Program-made: the position numbers and the translations under genes
NCBI RefSeq assembly: GCF_000428845.1
Contig: NZ_AUAS01000006.1
Location: forward strand, 62,001-126,000
Direction: 5' to 3'
Source: Dyadobacter alkalitolerans DSM 23607
GTDB taxonomy: Bacteria; Bacteroidota; Bacteroidia; Cytophagales; Spirosomataceae
DNA: 64,000 bases
Notes under the pieces: model-generated
What the model was told of the DNA's origin: nothing
Databases searched by the model: none
The model's input: only the letters and a program-made list of their open reading frames with translations
Shown here: positions 54,929-63,400 of the stretch, in pieces
How positions within the stretch are numbered: position 1 is the first letter of the stretch
Layout of the letters: the number at the start of each line of letters is the position of its first letter

Positions 54929-55033
54929 TCTGTTATGGTTGGGTAGGCGTGAAGTGCTGGTAAAGAGCCGCTAATTCGATTTAACAGGCTTTTAACAATT
55001 TGGAAAACTTCAAATATAAGCGAAAAGGGATCA

Positions 55034-55066
55034 ATAAAAAAGACTTCCAGGCGGAAGTCTTTTTTA
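55034..55066 (-). terminator. Terminator of the bestrophin/USP operon
   Basis: A near-perfect 13-bp stem (AAAAAAGACTTCC / GGAAGTCTTTTTT, 4-base loop) lies about 70 bases past the bestrophin stop. Confidence 0.85.
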
Positions 55067-55135
55067 AAGTCATAGAACAAGTTCCTAGTTAATTATCAAA
55101 TAATTTAAGGCAAAAATAGAGGGCTTCCTTAATGA

Positions 55136-56047
55136 TTAAAGGACATAAAAATGCGATGGCTGGTGAACTGCTACCGGCATTTGCTTATCACGCATCATTT
55201 GTTTCAGATCGCGCTCAATGTTCCTTGAAATAGTCAGCATTGGCGTATCTGTCGGCTTGTTTTCGAACGGATCTTGTAAATGAATGGCCATTTTTTCAAT
55301 CAGGAAAAAGCAGCCTGTAATGACGATCAGCACAGGAACCATCAGGAAACCAAAGAGTTCAACAAGTCCGAACGGGAGCAACAGTATGAAGAAGTGCAAT
55401 GCCAGATGAATGTACAAACTATATGTAGATGGAAAAACGGTGTTTTTGATACGTTCACATTTTCCCATTGAATCTACAAGTCGCGTCAATGTAGCGTCCA
55501 TCTCAATTTGCTGGTAAGGATTCACCCAGCCTTGCTTCAATGCATTGTTATAATCACGGGCATGCAACTGGATAAGGCCAACGTGCTTATTATCATAATC
55601 TTGCAGGGATTCGCTTTCTTCCGGCGACACATATTTTTCAATGTCCGGCATAGGATCCTCTTTCCGCAAGCCATGCGCTAATGCATAACACCAGGCTATT
55701 TGTCGTTTGATAATGCGGTTTTTAAAACCTTCTATCTGATCCGGATCGTAAGGATCGTCTATCAAAAACATGACCTGACGTGCTAATGTCCTCGAATCGT
55801 TAACGATCGCGCCCCAGATCTGGCGCGCTTCCCACCAGCGGTCATAAGCCTGGTTGGACCGGAATGCAAGCAGCAGTGAGATGATTGTTCCGAGTACCGT
55901 TGGGACGGTCATTGGAATTGAAATGTCTGTAATGTTGAAGTTTTTGTAAATCACTTCAATTGCAAATCCATAAATGGCCACAAACAGTATTTCGTATTTG
56001 ATCTTGCCAAAGATGTATCTGATGGGGATGTTTTTTTTCAGAAGCAT
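55136..56047 (-). CDS. Bestrophin-family ion channel protein
   Basis: The 303-residue membrane protein has four hydrophobic segments and the family signature SLLLAFRSNQAYDRWWEARQIWGAIVNDSRTLARQV near residue 57. Bacterial bestrophins form pentameric ion channels, usually cation selective. Its start overlaps the end of the upstream USP-like gene by 10 bases, so the two are translated together. Confidence 0.9.
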   Translation of the reverse strand: MLLKKNIPIRYIFGKIKYEILFVAIYGFAIEVIYKNFNITDISIPMTVPTVLGTIISLLLAFRSNQAYDRWWEARQIWGAIVNDSRTLARQVMFLIDDPYDPDQIEGFKNRIIKRQIAWCYALAHGLRKEDPMPDIEKYVSPEESESLQDYDNKHVGLIQLHARDYNNALKQGWVNPYQQIEMDATLTRLVDSMGKCERIKNTVFPSTYSLYIHLALHFFILLLPFGLVELFGFLMVPVLIVITGCFFLIEKMAIHLQDPFENKPTDTPMLTISRNIERDLKQMMRDKQMPVAVHQPSHFYVL

Positions 56048-56496
56048 ATTTCCTGTGTGTTAGCTGGTTCCTCAATCTTGTCCACATTAATCAATTCTAC
56101 ACCTGCTTTTTTGATGATCGGCAATGCGTCCAGGCTGCTCCTGGATAGCCTTGGAATGCCATTGCTTTCCGAAAATGCAATGAAGTCCGCGTTATTGGCG
56201 TCCAGGAAGTTCTTGAATGCAGCAAGCTTGTTGCCGTAAAAGAATTCCACTTTGATACTGTGCACCTTGTTGCTGTATACATCTTTAATAGCATGACATT
56301 CGTTCCAGAAATCCTCTGAAACGAAGTCGTATTCTTTCTTTCTATAAGTTGAAAAAAGAAGGTCCTGAATGTCGTCTGCAACGTGGAAAAGATGTGTAAA
56401 TACGATGGAGAACTTCTGTTGGGCGTTTCGCGCCAGAATGTGTGCAACTTGCAGGCTGTCAGCAGTAAAGTCGGCCGGGATAATTACAGTCTTCAT
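56038..56496 (-). CDS. Universal-stress-like protein (single domain)
   Basis: The 152-residue protein begins MKTVIIPADFTADSLQVAHILA, as in UspA domains, and continues with a Rossmann-like beta/alpha order. The ATP-binding glycine motif of canonical UspA (G-x2-G-x9-G-S/T) is absent; ADFIAFSESNGIPRL occurs in the corresponding region. It may therefore not bind ATP in the usual way. It overlaps the bestrophin gene, so a regulatory role for the channel is plausible but unproven. Confidence 0.7.
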   Translation of the reverse strand: MKTVIIPADFTADSLQVAHILARNAQQKFSIVFTHLFHVADDIQDLLFSTYRKKEYDFVSEDFWNECHAIKDVYSNKVHSIKVEFFYGNKLAAFKNFLDANNADFIAFSESNGIPRLSRSSLDALPIIKKAGVELINVDKIEEPANTQEICF

Positions 56497-56638
56497 ATTT
56501 TCTCGCTTGTTTTGTTGATTGATCCATTGAATTAAATTGATAATGCAATGTTACGGCGAGGTTGTTAGCACCACTTAAAAGCGGTGTTATAATACAATGT
56601 GAGACTTATTAAAAGGGGATTAGATTATTAAAATGAAA

Positions 56639-58015
56639 TTAGAAGGGTGCTTTTGAGCAGGGCAAGTGAATTTTGAAGCTCGTTCCCGCACCAACCTGAC
56701 TATCAACGGCAATGGTTCCATTATGCTTCTTGATAATGTTATTAGCCAAAGGAAGCCCGATCCCGAAGCCTTTGTAACGCTCCGTATTAGAGGCCCGGAA
56801 GAATGGGACATAGATCTGAGCAATCTCCCGATCAGGAATGCCGATCCCGATATCCTGAATTTCTACAATGGAATGGGTTCCATCGGAAGAAATGATAATG
56901 GTAACCGGTTTATTATCAGAATACTTGCAACTATTTAGGACAATGTTCGACAATGCTGCCGTAAGGAGCGTCTGATTCCCGTTAATAGTCAGCTTGGCTT
57001 CGTCCTCTGGTAGATGATTAAAGTCGATGTCCACCTGATTATCGGGAATAATCTTGTCTACCGCTTCTTTGACAGACAAAACTAACTCGTCCACCCTTAT
57101 GGGCGACCATTGCTCCTTTGTGCCATCGAAACCGGTTTGCGCCAGCTTTAACATGCTGTTGGCCAGATGCTCCAGCTTTCCAGCCTCCTCATAAATCACC
57201 TCAAACGAGGATTTAGCAGCAGGAGGAATTTCTTGTAGGGAGAGGCCCAGTTGCGCTTCGCCGCTGATCACGGTAAGGGGCGTTCTGAACTCGTGGGAGG
57301 CATTGCTGACAAAGTTGTTTTGTATTTCAAATGTAATTTCGAGGCGATTCAGCATATCATTGAAAGTATGCGTGAGATCATCGATCTCGTCCTTACTGCC
57401 GGCAACTTCGAGGCGCTGGTGCAGGTTATGCGCACTAATCCCTTTTACATTGCGAATAATGCGTCGGATGGGATTGAAAATTTGTGTAGAAAATAGTTTT
57501 CCAAATGTAAAAACAAAGATCATGGAGATGAAAAAGCCTACAATCAGTAGTTTTTTGAGGTTTTCAATTTCTTCCAGACCGTAAAGATCCACCGCGGATG
57601 ACAATATGATTATGGTTTTACCGGACTGGTTAATGTTCAATCCAACGTAGGAAGTATCATTCTTGAAAAAGCGGGCAGGTTCTTTTCTAACAATATTGTC
57701 GTAAAAAGCAGAAGGCATCGGCAGCCGTTCTTTCAGTTTTCTTGCCTTTTCAATTTCACCGTTCTTGATAATATGGTGTTGCTCAAAAGGCAGGTCGCCC
57801 AGGTGCCGCTCCTTAATGTCGTAGTAAATAGAAGTGGTCGATTTACTTTCCTGCAATGCTGCGTGCCCAACAATGTCTGCCCGGACTTCCAGCCGGTGGT
57901 AAAAGCTGTTTGAAACGCTTTCCGACCCGAATGTGTAAATAAATACGCTCAACGCCACGATAATACCCGACGTCAGAATCGTGAAGAGAAGGGCAATTTT
58001 AGTTTGTATCTTCAT
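56639..58015 (-). CDS. Sensor histidine kinase
   Basis: The 458-residue kinase has an N-terminal transmembrane segment (ALLFTILTSGIIVALSVFIY), a periplasmic region to about 155, a second membrane segment, a HAMP domain near 185-235, and the H-box SNASHEFRTPLTVI near 238. The ATPase domain has the N-box VLNSCKYSDN, the G1 motif DIGIGIPDREI and the G2 motif GFGIGLPLANNII. It overlaps the response regulator gene by 17 bases. The stimulus is not evident. Confidence 0.9.
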   Translation of the reverse strand: MKIQTKIALLFTILTSGIIVALSVFIYTFGSESVSNSFYHRLEVRADIVGHAALQESKSTTSIYYDIKERHLGDLPFEQHHIIKNGEIEKARKLKERLPMPSAFYDNIVRKEPARFFKNDTSYVGLNINQSGKTIIILSSAVDLYGLEEIENLKKLLIVGFFISMIFVFTFGKLFSTQIFNPIRRIIRNVKGISAHNLHQRLEVAGSKDEIDDLTHTFNDMLNRLEITFEIQNNFVSNASHEFRTPLTVISGEAQLGLSLQEIPPAAKSSFEVIYEEAGKLEHLANSMLKLAQTGFDGTKEQWSPIRVDELVLSVKEAVDKIIPDNQVDIDFNHLPEDEAKLTINGNQTLLTAALSNIVLNSCKYSDNKPVTIIISSDGTHSIVEIQDIGIGIPDREIAQIYVPFFRASNTERYKGFGIGLPLANNIIKKHNGTIAVDSQVGAGTSFKIHLPCSKAPF

Positions 58016-58697
58016 AAGACTGTCGCATCACGTATCCCATGCCGAAAACAGTGTGTATCAGCTTATTTTTTTGATTTTTATCGACTTTTTTGCGGAGATA
58101 ATTAATGTAAACGTCCACGACATTGGTGCCGAGGTTAAAGTTGATGTCCCATACATTTTCGAGGATCTCCATTCGGTTGAGCACTTTGTTCCGATTATGG
58201 ATCAGAAATTCCAGCAGGCGGAATTCCGTAGCGGTGAGGTCAATGGTGTGGCCGTTTCTTTGCACGATCTTCGTTTCTGTATTCAGCACCAGATCTGCAA
58301 TTTCAAGTTTCGTCCCGTTTTTCTCTTTTTCAACTTCCTTTCCTCTCCGGGTGAGCGTGCGAATACGGGCTTCGAGCTCTGCCAGTTTAAAAGGCTTGGT
58401 CATATAATCGTCCGCTCCGGCATCTAATCCGGAAACGATATTTTCAGTTGTGCCCAATGCTGTCAGCATGAGAATAGGCGTTGCATGGCCAGCGCTGCGG
58501 ATTTTCCTGCATACTTCCATGCCATTGATGACCGGAAGCATCAGGTCCAGGATGATCATATCAAAGGTGTGGTTTGTAGCCATTTCCAAGCCCGATTTGC
58601 CGTCCATAGCCACCGTTATTTCGTGCCCGGAAGCGGAAAGGCTTCTTTGAATGAGGGAAATTACGCTGGGTTCGTCTTCGATAAGCAAAAGCTTCAT
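57999..58697 (-). CDS. OmpR-family response regulator
   Basis: The 232-residue protein has a receiver domain (MKLLLIEDEPSVISL..., phosphoacceptor Asp in MIILDLMLP near residue 51, Lys in YMTKPFKLAEL near 101) and a winged-helix DNA-binding domain (IVQRNGHTIDLTATEFRLLEFLIHNRNKVLNRMEILENVW...). It partners the overlapping kinase and probably autoregulates the pair. Confidence 0.9.
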   Translation of the reverse strand: MKLLLIEDEPSVISLIQRSLSASGHEITVAMDGKSGLEMATNHTFDMIILDLMLPVINGMEVCRKIRSAGHATPILMLTALGTTENIVSGLDAGADDYMTKPFKLAELEARIRTLTRRGKEVEKEKNGTKLEIADLVLNTETKIVQRNGHTIDLTATEFRLLEFLIHNRNKVLNRMEILENVWDINFNLGTNVVDVYINYLRKKVDKNQKNKLIHTVFGMGYVMRQSYEDTN

Positions 58698-58771
58698 GCG
58701 GGCAGATATTGAAAAATCGTCAGGAAGATAAATGTAGAAAAGTATTGCTTAAATAAAGCATGCCTGAAAAG

Positions 58772-58803
58772 AAAAAAGCCTCTGGTGGGGTTCCAGAGGC
58801 TTT
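58772..58803 (-). terminator. Terminator of tRNA-Leu(UAA)
   Basis: A stem AAAGCCTCTGG / CCAGAGGCTTT with a 7-base loop and a T run on the reverse strand lies directly after the tRNA. Confidence 0.85.
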
Positions 58804-58804
58804 G

Positions 58805-58890
58805 TACCGGGGACGGGAATCGAACCCGTACGAGCGTTTCGGCTCACAGGATTTTAAGTCCTGCGTGTCTACCAGTTCCACCACCCCGGC
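58805..58890 (-). tRNA. tRNA-Leu (anticodon UAA)
   Basis: A class II cloverleaf of 86 nt on the reverse strand: acceptor GCCGGGG / CCCCGGT, D-arm CTGGTAGAC, anticodon stem CAGGA/TCCTG around CTTAAAA (anticodon TAA), a long variable arm and the T-arm GGGTTCGATTCCC. Confidence 0.95.
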
Positions 58891-58924
58891 ATCATCCATG
58901 TGATTAGGATGGCATATAGAGAAA

Positions 58925-58947
58925 AAAAGCACCGTTTCCGGTGCTTT
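58925..58947 (-). terminator. Hairpin between tRNA-Gly and tRNA-Leu
   Basis: An AAGCACCG / CGGTGCTT stem with a short loop and a T run on the reverse strand lies 9 bases past tRNA-Gly. Confidence 0.8.
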
Positions 58948-58955
58948 AACCTCTG

Positions 58956-59028
58956 AGCGAAAGACGGGGTTCGAACCCGCGACCTCGACCTTGGCAAGGT
59001 CGCGCTCTACCAGCTGAGCTACTTTCGC
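58956..59028 (-). tRNA. tRNA-Gly (anticodon GCC)
   Basis: A 73-nt cloverleaf on the reverse strand: acceptor GCGAAAG / CTTTCGC, D-arm with CAGCTGGTAGAGC, anticodon stem CGACC/GGTCG around TTGCCAA (anticodon GCC), T-arm CGGGTTCGAACCCCG. The discriminator is U. Confidence 0.95.
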
Positions 59029-59053
59029 ATAACCGTTTTTGATTATGGTGGTG

Positions 59054-59085
59054 CAAATGTAGGCACGGGGAGTATGTGACGCAAG
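59054..59085 (-). promoter_or_regulatory. tRNA-Gly promoter
   Basis: The reverse strand has CTTG (59082-59085), 20 bases, then TACATTTG (59054-59061), a good Bacteroidota promoter 26 bases before the tRNA. Confidence 0.6.
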
Positions 59086-59292
59086 TTTTTGTAAAAAATA
59101 TTTAGGAAAAAAATCTCAACATTTTATTAACAAATTGTTACTCAATTGATACTGGACGCATTTTTTTTCAAAAAATATTAAAATGAACATGGGTTGCTTG
59201 TATAATGTGCAGTTTCTGCTTCTTGCTTGGGCTAGCCTCGCATAATTTTAATACCGTCCGTCCTATTTAATTTTAGCACTTTATATTTTAAT

Positions 59293-59350
59293 TACCTTTG
59301 CCTCCTTTGACAGGATTGCATAGATTGATGTTTTATTGCATTATCCTGTC
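59293..59350 (+). promoter_or_regulatory. terC -7 element and 5' leader stem-loop
   Basis: TACCTTTG (59293-59300) matches the -7 consensus, but the -33 is weak. Just downstream, GACAGGAT-TGCA (59309-59320) pairs with TGCA-TT-ATCCTGTC (59337-59350) to form a 12-bp stem with a 2-base bulge at the start of the transcript, 36 bases before the ATG. Confidence 0.45.
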
Positions 59351-59385
59351 TGTGGGTCGATTTTAAATATTAAATATATTTATTC

Positions 59386-60450
59386 ATGTTTTCCAACGAA
59401 GTTCTGTTTTTTGGCGGGTTTATATTGGTAATCAGCGTCATGCTGCTTTTAGACCTCGGCGTTTTTAATAAAAAAGACCATGTTGTAAAATTCGGTGAAG
59501 CCGCTGCGTGGACTGTTGCCTGGATCTTTCTTGCGCTCATTTTCTACGTCATCATTAACACGCATGGCGATCTGGTGCATGGCATGGAGAACTATGCTGA
59601 TTTGGCAGCAGTCAAAGACAAGTATGCCCCGCATTTGAAGCTCATTCCCGGAAATTTTGAGGGTAGCCTCGAAATTTACCGGAAGAATATGTCCCTTGAG
59701 TTTATCACGGGCTATCTGCTTGAGTATGCGCTCTCGGTTGACAATATTTTCGTTATTATCCTGATATTTTCCTCATTCGGCGTTCGTCCGCAGTATTACA
59801 AAAAGGTGCTTTTCTGGGGCGTTTTGGGCGCAATTATCATGCGTTTCATCTTTATCTTCCTGGGTTCGGCATTGATGCAGCGTTTCGAATGGATCATTTA
59901 TATCTTCGGTTTGCTACTGGTTTACCAAGGCGGTAAGATCTTCTTTGAAGCGGGCGAAGATGAAAAAATTGATCCGGCCAAGCATCCGGTTGTGAAATTT
60001 GCATCCAAGTATTTACCCGTTTTTCCTAGATATGTCCGTGAGCATTTCTTTGTCTTGAAAAAAGGAAAATGGCTGGTAACACCGCTTTTTGTGGTTGTTT
60101 TGATCGTCGAATTCACCGATTTGATTTTCGCCGTTGACTCGGTGCCGGCGGTATTCTCTGTTACGAAAGATCCATATGTTGTCTTCTTTTCTAATATTTT
60201 CGCCATCATGGGGCTCCGTTCCATGTTCTTTTTCCTGAGCAACATTATGGGCCTGTTCCGTTTCCTGAAATATGGGCTAGGGGTTCTGCTTGTATTTATT
60301 GGTGGAAAAATGCTGTTCCATTCAAAACTGGAAGAACTTGGGTTTGAGACGGTTTATTCACTTTACGTAATCCTCGGCATTTTGGCGATAAGCGTGCTCG
60401 CCTCTGTTGTTTTCCCGGAGAAAAAGGTGGAAACACGCCAAATCCAATAG
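59386..60450 (+). CDS. TerC/Alx-family membrane protein
   Basis: The 354-residue protein has about eight membrane segments and the TerC signatures LLEYALSVDNIFVIILIFSSFGV near residue 112 and EFTDLIFAVDSVPAVFSVT near 243, with conserved acidic residues inside the membrane. Relatives export manganese or metallate exported enzymes; tellurite resistance is a historical name. The gene has its own promoter and a structured leader. It precedes the helicase by 28 bases on the same strand. Confidence 0.9.
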   Translation: MFSNEVLFFGGFILVISVMLLLDLGVFNKKDHVVKFGEAAAWTVAWIFLALIFYVIINTHGDLVHGMENYADLAAVKDKYAPHLKLIPGNFEGSLEIYRKNMSLEFITGYLLEYALSVDNIFVIILIFSSFGVRPQYYKKVLFWGVLGAIIMRFIFIFLGSALMQRFEWIIYIFGLLLVYQGGKIFFEAGEDEKIDPAKHPVVKFASKYLPVFPRYVREHFFVLKKGKWLVTPLFVVVLIVEFTDLIFAVDSVPAVFSVTKDPYVVFFSNIFAIMGLRSMFFFLSNIMGLFRFLKYGLGVLLVFIGGKMLFHSKLEELGFETVYSLYVILGILAISVLASVVFPEKKVETRQIQ

Positions 60451-60478
60451 TTAAGCAATCAGGATCGTTTGAGTATCT

Positions 60479-63400
60479 ATGGATCGCATTCTTAAAGCTT
60501 ACTTAAAACGACTTACCAACCTTAGTACGCGTAATAAATCGTTATTGTTGCCAGGGCTGCCTTCGGAGCAGTTCCTGGATCTTCATGAAACTGATTTTTT
60601 GCTGGAAAAGCCTGCAATAGAACTTATCAGGCAGCTCGTTTCCGGGAAATCACGCATTGCGCTTTGTGATGTTGCAGATTCTCGTTTTGAAAAGGTTAAC
60701 GAAGTCAGCAAAAAGCTCCGTAAGATTGCTCGTACAGAACGATTTATAGAAGAAGAGAGAGGCTCACGGGATTTGTATGTAGGGTATCCGTTTGTAAAAG
60801 GAAAGCTTTCCGATGGGACGCCTATTCATGCGCCGCTTTTGTTTTTTCCGGTCACTTTAAAAATGGACCGGGAGCAATGGTGCCTGTTCGAAGTTCCTGA
60901 AAGCAATGTGATCCTTAATTCCAGTTTTGCGCTGGCTTATGCACATTTCAATGAGTCGGTTATAACGGACGACATTCTTGAAAAGTCGTTTGAAGATTTT
61001 CCAAAGGATTTCCTGCAATTCCGGACGCATTTATATGAATGGTTAAAGACCACGCCGCTCAAAATTAATTTCAATCAGGATCTTTTTGAAGACAAGCTCA
61101 TTGCATTTAATGCGCTGAAAAGTTCAGAACTGGCTGCTAGTGAGCGAAACGGAGCGCTGAAACTTTTCGCTGAGGCCGTTCTCGGCATTTTTCCTCAAGC
61201 CGGTTCTTATCTTGTTCCGGACTATAATTTGCTGCTCGAAAACGCCCGGGATGCATATTTTTCCATTCCATTGCTCGAAGGAGAACCTTCGGAATCAGAA
61301 GCGCCAAAAGATATCCCCGATGCAATTATTAAGGCTAAAACAGTCAGAGAAGAGGAGATTTTGACGCCGTTTCCAGTGGATCAGTCACAGGAGGAGATCA
61401 TTTTGGCTGTAAAATCCGGGAAATCGGTGGTGGTGCAGGGCCCGCCGGGGAGCGGGAAATCCCAGCTTATTTGTAATCTGATGGCCGATTTTGCATCCAG
61501 AGGAAAGCGCGTTTTGCTGGTATGCCAGAAACGTGTGGCACTGGATGTTGTGTATCAAAGGCTGCAAACCATTGGAATGGCCGATTTTGTGGGTCTGATC
61601 CATGATTTCAAGAACGATCGCTCCGCATTATACAGACAAGTCGCATCCCAGATTGACAAGGTTGAATCGTACAAACAGCAAAATTACAGCCTGGATGCAG
61701 TATTTCTGGAAAGGCAGTTTACCCAGCAAAGTCGGGCCATCGACCGTACAGTCCAAGATTTAAATGCGTTTCGGGAAGCATTGTTTGATGAAACGGAATG
61801 TGGAGTGAGTATCAAAGAGCTTTACCTGAAAAGCGACCAAACGGCTCCGAAAGTGGAGATGAAAGATTATTACAGGTCTTTTCGTATGGACAATCTGGAT
61901 CATTTAAGGAGGAAGTTGAAAACGTATAGCGCATATGTTGTGCATTTTCCTGCCGATTATGCCTGGGCAAAGCGCAAAAGCTTCGCAAAGTTTGGTATGA
62001 GCGAATTGAGAAACATGGAAGAACTGCTCGCAGAATGGCCGAAAGTGTTTTCCAGGCAAAAACAAGAATTTGAGCATCTAACCAGCCAACCCTTTTCGGT
62101 TGACTATCTGGAAAAGAAAGCTGAGATCATTGAACGGCTCACCGACATTACCGAGCTGATAACGGAAACCACAACATTTACGCTATTTAAAAAATATATC
62201 GCTACTGCAAGCGGCCATGAACGGCTTGCATTCATCAGGCAAACTACCGATGTGCTGGAAGGTTTTCTGACCGAGGATGGCATTGAATTTTCCTTACCGA
62301 CGTCAAAAGTGCCTTCCTTCCTTCAATCACTGAGAAAAGCCATTGAAGCAAATAGCTCAACGGTTTCGGGTCTTTGGTGGAACATGTTTGGGAAGGAAAA
62401 GAAGGAGGTGGAAGAGGTTGCGAAGGCAAATGGGCTTTCAACTGCACTGGACAATCTTTCAAAGCTTGAAATTAAACTCAAAAACAGGATCGAGCTGGAA
62501 GGCTGGCTTACGAGTAAGCATTTGAATTTCGACGTTTCCTACATTGATCCGAATGAGTTAAATGCAGGTGCGGAATATATTTCTTTTTTCCAAAAATCAG
62601 AATCAGCCGCCGATGCGGCGGTTAGGGCAGCATTGGATCCCTGGTTGTTGACTTTGAGGCACATTGCTTCCGAAAGTGGTAACTATGAGACATTCAATCA
62701 GCGTATCCATGAGCTGAAAGCCTGGATCATAGTTTGGAGCAAATTGGAGGCTGCTATGTTACCTTATTTGCTCCCTCAGCAAATCCGGAAATTGCTTGAA
62801 GATCCGGACCTTTTCAGCCAGCAGTTGTCAGCAGCATTAGCCAGGGATTTTGATTCAATGGTTGATATGGACAACCTCACGGAAAGCATGACTGTGCCGG
62901 AACAAGCGGTTACCAAAATCATCGTTGAAAAAAGCAAAAATCTTGGACATACCAGTTCGGAAGAGTTTGTGAATCTTTTTGAGAATAGCATCCGGCTAGC
63001 CTGGATTGAGCATATAGAGAGCAAATTTCCGGATTTGAGAGCGGTTACCTCATTGAAGATGAAACAATGGGAGACCAATTTACAGGAAAGTATTACGGAA
63101 AAACAGCAGTTAAGCACGGACATTACCGGGATCAAACTCAGGGAGGCGACTTATAAGGATATTGAGAAAAACCGCCTTGGTAACCGCGTCACTTATCGCG
63201 AGCTCGGGCACCAGGTGACTAAGAAAAGAATGATCTGGCCGATCAGGAAATTGCTTGAAAATTACACAGATGAGGTTTTCTCTTTAATTCCGTGCTGGAT
63301 GGCTTCACCAGAAGCCGTTTCTGCGGTGTTTCCTATGCAACGTGCATTGTTTGACCTGGTGATCTTTGATGAAGCTTCGCAATGTTATGCTGAATATGGC

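Larger units (their letters stand above)
59029..59385. other. Intergenic region between tRNA-Gly and terC, with terC leader
   Basis: The left part holds the tRNA-Gly promoter; AT-rich sequence without a gene follows, then the terC promoter and a structured leader. No ORF is supported. Confidence 0.6.

Noticed and set aside
58720..58932. 70-codon reverse frame over tRNA-Leu(UAA)
   Set aside because: Again a translation of a tRNA gene and its terminator.
59200..59385. yybP-ykoY riboswitch before terC
   Set aside because: A stem is present, but I cannot see the conserved internal-loop sequences of that class.
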